Assembly (NCBI GenBank): GCA_040756435.1 | Contig: JBFLZD010000009.1 | Span: forward strand, 1 to 64,000 | Length of the DNA: 64,000 bases | Origin: Spirochaetota bacterium | GTDB lineage: Bacteria; Spirochaetota; UBA4802; UB4802 | Reading direction: 5' to 3' | Part shown: one piece after another, positions 60,742-64,000 of the stretch | Layout of the letters: every line of letters begins with the position of its first letter | Position numbering within the stretch: the stretch's first letter is position 1 | Translations under genes and position numbers: made by a program | Notes under the pieces: model-generated | Database searches by the model: none | Seen by the model: the letters and a program-made list of their open reading frames with translations, nothing else | What the model was told of the DNA's origin: nothing

Positions 60742-62094
60742 ATGGCAAAAGTTGATTGCTTAAAAAAAATAATAGTATTTCTTGTGGTAATTATTATTAC
60801 TATCTTTTCATTCCAGATTTCCACACCCAGATTAGAATTTCCACTATACCGCGTAGTGCTTGATCCTGGCCATGGCGGCAAAGCAACCATACCAAAAGAT
60901 AAGTATGGGGACAGGTTTGATGTGCTTTCAATGAAATATCTGGATGTTTATCGTGAGGGGGCGTCGTATAAGGACTATCATGAGCATATCTATACGTATG
61001 AAATAGCTAAACGAGTTGAGGCACTTTTACAGTTACTATCGCCCAATGGGGATTTTGAAAAATTTTATACAATACTGCAAAAATATACTGATAAGCCTGT
61101 GAAAAGGGTATACATACAGGTATTCATGAGCAGGGGCCCATCATTAAATTCACATTTAATTCATAAAGAACCTAATGCGCCATACCGGCTGTTTGATTTT
61201 ATTGGCAATGACGGTACGCTTAAAGAAGGCAGGATAAGCTATATTAATAGCCTTAAGCCACATCTGGTGGTTTCAATACATTTTGCTTTGAATTCCTCAC
61301 CGTACTTTCGTGGTATGAATGCAGTCATTGCAGCACCATACAGTATTTTATATAAGGGGTTGCAGTACCTCCAGGGTGCAATTGCTGACAGGTCCTTTTT
61401 TTATCACAGTAAATATGCTGACTGGTTTACTGAGAATGAACGTAAATCAGAATTTTTTTGGTATTGCAATGATGTTGTTATGTATTTTACAGGCTACCGG
61501 ATAAAAAATGATTATAGCATTGATACTGAAGGCTTCAGAGGCTACAGGTATAATATGGTACAGTGGGCTTTTAATGATCCACCTGGCTGGGCACATATTG
61601 CAAAACAACATCCACCTAACACGCCGTATGCAAACGATATACAACAATTTATTCCTCAGAATGCCTTCTTTGCTCGAGAGCAAAGCAAATATGAACAGTA
61701 TCGCCGTGATTCAGGATTTGAAGGATATGGTGGTGACAATCTCTATGCTTCAAATGAGATCATACGATTTGTGCTGTACAATCTTTATTCAAAGGGGTTG
61801 CGACATAAAGACCAGCGGCTTGCGCCACCGTATATATCAATATGGTCAGTACCGCTACATATCAATGCAATTAATGCATTTATTGAGTTTGGGTATTTGG
61901 CGCGACCATATACACGAAATATTATCAATAATCATTTAGATAATGTTGCTGAGGGCATTGCTGTTGGGATATATTCACTTTTTGCCGGTGTAGAAGTTAC
62001 AAAAAAGTATCCCTATACACCGTATGGAAAAAAGATTGACCTTGAAAAATATACCATTGATAAAAATAATGACTATTTTACAGTAGTGCGATAG
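60742..62094 (+). CDS. N-acetylmuramoyl-L-alanine amidase (Amidase_3) with long insertion
   Basis: The ATG at 60742 avoids one (60703) that directly abuts the terminator, giving 450 residues with a membrane signal (about 9-25). The zinc motifs of Amidase_3 are visible: VVLDPGHGG (His44), TYE (Glu87), VSIHFALNS and the late NAFIEFGYL with the catalytic Glu. About 170 residues lie between the third and fourth motifs, whereas usual amidases are about 180 residues in all. It should hydrolyse peptidoglycan in the periplasm. It ends at a TGCGATAGCT copy that includes its TAG stop. Confidence 0.88.
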   Translation: MAKVDCLKKIIVFLVVIIITIFSFQISTPRLEFPLYRVVLDPGHGGKATIPKDKYGDRFDVLSMKYLDVYREGASYKDYHEHIYTYEIAKRVEALLQLLSPNGDFEKFYTILQKYTDKPVKRVYIQVFMSRGPSLNSHLIHKEPNAPYRLFDFIGNDGTLKEGRISYINSLKPHLVVSIHFALNSSPYFRGMNAVIAAPYSILYKGLQYLQGAIADRSFFYHSKYADWFTENERKSEFFWYCNDVVMYFTGYRIKNDYSIDTEGFRGYRYNMVQWAFNDPPGWAHIAKQHPPNTPYANDIQQFIPQNAFFAREQSKYEQYRRDSGFEGYGGDNLYASNEIIRFVLYNLYSKGLRHKDQRLAPPYISIWSVPLHINAINAFIEFGYLARPYTRNIINNHLDNVAEGIAVGIYSLFAGVEVTKKYPYTPYGKKIDLEKYTIDKNNDYFTVVR

Positions 62095-62127
62095 CTCATG
62101 GTATTATTTTTTTTCTGGAGTGATGGT

Positions 62128-63396
62128 GTGACAAAACTATATGCAATTATCGTAATAATTTTTTCTTTATCACCTGCTTATGCACAGGACGCAGTCAGTG
62201 AAAAATTCATTGCTGCTGCACAAAAAGCAAGCCCATCAGTGGTGAGTATACAGGTATTTGTTGTTGAAAAAGGGCATTATAGAAAAGTTGGTTATGCATC
62301 GGGCACTATACTTTCATCAAAAGGGTATGTTGTTACCAACTATCATGTTGTTTCCAAGGGTACTGTATATCAGATTAATTTAGCAGATGGCACTGAATGT
62401 GAAATTGAATCATTTTCTGACGGAAGTATCTATAGGGTGGATGAAAAAACGGATATTGCACTGTTAAAGGTACGGCATCCCACCGCAAATCAATTACAGG
62501 CAATAGAGTTTGAAGATGAAAAGGTATATCCCGGCCAATGGGTGCTGGCAATAGGTAATCCTTTTGGGTTGCAACAGTCGGTAACAGGTGGTATTGTATC
62601 ATCGGTTGGACGCAGTGACATTGGCTTTGCTGATATAGAAGACTATATCCAGACTGATGTACCTATTAATCCGGGTAATTCGGGTGGGCCCCTTGTGTCA
62701 CTTAACGGAAAGCTTGTTGGCATCAATACTGCAATACGAACGCAGACAGGCGGATATCAGGGAATAAGTTTTGCCATTCCTGCTTCCATTGTTAAACAGG
62801 TTGTTGGTGAACTCATACAATATGGCAGAGTACGCCGTGGCTGGCTTGGATTTTTAGTTCAGGAAAAATTCATAAAAGATGGCACACAAACGCAGGTTGA
62901 AATTATATCGGTTGTTGAAGGTTCACCCGCTTCCCGTGCAGGTATAGAAGTTGGTGATATTGTACGCAGGGTTGATGGTGTACCGATAAAAAAAATTTCA
63001 GACCTGGTGAAATCAATTCATGCTAAACAGGTGGGCTCACCCGTTGAATTAGTTATTGCACGGGATGGGCAGTTGATAACATATAATTTTGTGTTACAGG
63101 AAAAAACGACTGCTAAAAAAAGTAACCAATGGCTTACTGCATTGCAGTCCAGTTATGGAATAACCGTGGATGATTCCCGCAATGGTGTGGTTATTGTAGA
63201 AGTTCTTCAGTTTGGGCTTGCTTACAATGTATTAAAAAAAGGTGATATCATACAGTCAATTGATGGTGTACGTATTGCATCGTTACAGGACGTGATTGCA
63301 CTATTGAAAAAAAATAATGGAGTAATCCAAAATTGTATTGTACTGCGAGGCGGCAGGGTTATACGATGTTCCTTTAATTCACAGGAAGTTGATTAA
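62128..63396 (+). CDS. HtrA/DegP-family serine protease with two PDZ domains
   Basis: I take the GTG at 62128, 7 bp after GGAG (62117-62120), giving 422 residues with a signal peptide ending AYAQ. A trypsin-like domain has the triad His73 (TNYHVV), Asp109 (KTDIALLKV) and Ser185 (NPGNSGGPLV). Two PDZ domains follow (about 225-320 and 335-415). It is a periplasmic protease for damaged envelope proteins. An ATG at 62098 is also in frame but has no ribosome-binding site. Confidence 0.94.
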   Translation: MTKLYAIIVIIFSLSPAYAQDAVSEKFIAAAQKASPSVVSIQVFVVEKGHYRKVGYASGTILSSKGYVVTNYHVVSKGTVYQINLADGTECEIESFSDGSIYRVDEKTDIALLKVRHPTANQLQAIEFEDEKVYPGQWVLAIGNPFGLQQSVTGGIVSSVGRSDIGFADIEDYIQTDVPINPGNSGGPLVSLNGKLVGINTAIRTQTGGYQGISFAIPASIVKQVVGELIQYGRVRRGWLGFLVQEKFIKDGTQTQVEIISVVEGSPASRAGIEVGDIVRRVDGVPIKKISDLVKSIHAKQVGSPVELVIARDGQLITYNFVLQEKTTAKKSNQWLTALQSSYGITVDDSRNGVVIVEVLQFGLAYNVLKKGDIIQSIDGVRIASLQDVIALLKKNNGVIQNCIVLRGGRVIRCSFNSQEVD

Positions 63397-63398
63397 TC

Positions 63399-63833
63399 AT
63401 GAAGTGGATATATAGTACCATTTTATTTTTATTATATGCGATAGTAACTGTACATGTAACTGCTGATGAAGCAAAAGAAGTAATACTTGATAATCAATGG
63501 TATGCTTCTTTGCAAAACAGTGATGCAATCAAACGATTACAGATGCTTGACGCATTGAAAGATAGAGTGGTTAAAGCTCAGGGACAGGTTGTCAAAGTAG
63601 AAGAATCTAATCTTTTAAAAAAGAAATATAGGATTATCCTATCTGTAAATCTTCCCAGGATAAAGATTCTGTATTATTGCTATACTGACAAAGAAGATTA
63701 TTCAGACCTTTTGCAGCCAGAGGATACCTTTGAATTCAGTGGCCAGTTTGTTGTTGCAACACCGCTCAACACAAAAGTGGATACTATTGTATGTGATATT
63801 ATTCTAGAAGATGGTGCTGTTCTGGTAAAATAG
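63399..63833 (+). CDS. small secreted protein of unknown function
   Basis: The 144-residue protein has a signal peptide (to about HVTAD). A helix is followed by a beta-rich region (GQVVKVEESNLLKKKYRIIL ... FEFSGQFVVATPL), perhaps an OB-like fold; that is only a resemblance. It starts 2 bp after the HtrA stop, so it is likely co-transcribed. Confidence 0.7.
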   Translation: MKWIYSTILFLLYAIVTVHVTADEAKEVILDNQWYASLQNSDAIKRLQMLDALKDRVVKAQGQVVKVEESNLLKKKYRIILSVNLPRIKILYYCYTDKEDYSDLLQPEDTFEFSGQFVVATPLNTKVDTIVCDIILEDGAVLVK

Positions 63834-63837
63834 TGGA

Positions 63838-64000
63838 TTATTCCCGGTAAACGGTGAAGATATAATCCAGTATTGCAATCCTGTCTGCGTCGTCCAGCCC
63901 TACAAAAGAAATGTCATACTGTGTGCTGTTGATACCTGTTACTTTGCCGGTTATATCAATATCTTTGGTGTCTAAATGAAGGTGGCCCTTTACAAAATGT
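63838..64000 (-). CDS. PilZ-domain protein, 3' end only
   Basis: On the minus strand, an open frame enters from the window edge and ends at TAA (63840-63838). The last 53 or so residues include TQYDISFVGLDDADRIAI and DYIFTVYRE, which match the final strand and helix of a PilZ domain. The N-terminal motif lies outside the window. It is convergent with the small secreted-protein gene. Confidence 0.6.
   Translation of the reverse strand, partial: HFVKGHLHLDTKDIDITGKVTGINSTQYDISFVGLDDADRIAILDYIFTVYRE

Noticed and set aside
1-64000. tRNA, rRNA, riboswitch, prophage or complete insertion sequence
   Set aside because: None seen on reading both strands. In particular there is no transposase gene, no FMN element before ribH, and no tRNA-like TPsiC-arm context. 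Covariance-model searches were not possible.

Overview
The window reads as a chromosomal segment of a low-GC (roughly 40% by eye) Gram-negative-type bacterium, most likely a member of the Spirochaetota. Evidence: a pyrG-rpoN-hpf-hprK-ptsH cluster, HPr kinase and HPr with no sugar PTS nearby, NtrY/NtrX-type sigma-54 signalling, PilZ proteins, FecR-domain and beta-barrel envelope proteins, and a translocase-like membrane protein fused to a cyclic-nucleotide domain. The phylum is an inference. I saw no rRNA, tRNA, CRISPR array, prophage or complete insertion sequence.

Layout. 1-2.6 kb (minus): a coiled-coil repeat protein, two TPM-domain proteins and LemA. 2.6-9 kb is accessory: an MNT/HEPN toxin-antitoxin-like pair between 54-bp direct repeats, a secreted/FecR/outer-membrane cluster, a lone GIY-YIG protein beside a regular 37-bp palindromic repeat array, and a lone GxxExxY protein. 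9.2-13.4 kb: a paired M16 peptidase (active plus inactive subunit), an unknown protein and a PilZ protein. 13.6-26.4 kb is a long plus-strand core region: pyrG, rpoN, an unusual hpf, hprK, ptsH, two DUF5683-like proteins, a DUF4390 protein, an NtrY/NtrX pair, a UDG-like protein and priA. 26.4-35.5 kb (minus): DUF1285, a large TPR protein, nusB, ribH, a beta-barrel protein, the translocase/HEAT/cNMP protein and an enoyl-CoA hydratase-family protein. 35.8-41.3 kb is mixed metabolism. 41.6-50.3 kb: a fatty-acid beta-oxidation operon (thiolase, FadB-like, acyl-CoA ligase, acyl-CoA dehydrogenase, acyltransferase), then a stand-alone AICAR transformylase. 50.9-52.2 kb is a repeat island. 52.2-64 kb: a glycosyltransferase, a 23S rRNA methyltransferase, cysS, envelope proteins, glycerate kinase, a zinc amidase, an HtrA protease and the edge of a second PilZ gene.

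The most unusual signal crosses gene boundaries. The decamer GGCGATAGTT (or its complement) occurs exactly 12 times by my count, with 5 further exact GCGATAGTT nonamers and well over a dozen one- or two-mismatch relatives. It lies in both orientations and in several reading frames that encode unrelated peptides, and also in intergenic gaps. This is the signature of a DNA-level repeated word, such as a DNA-uptake sequence, a HIP1-like word or a protein-binding site, and not of a protein motif. Separate families of palindromic interspersed repeats fill the larger intergenic regions.
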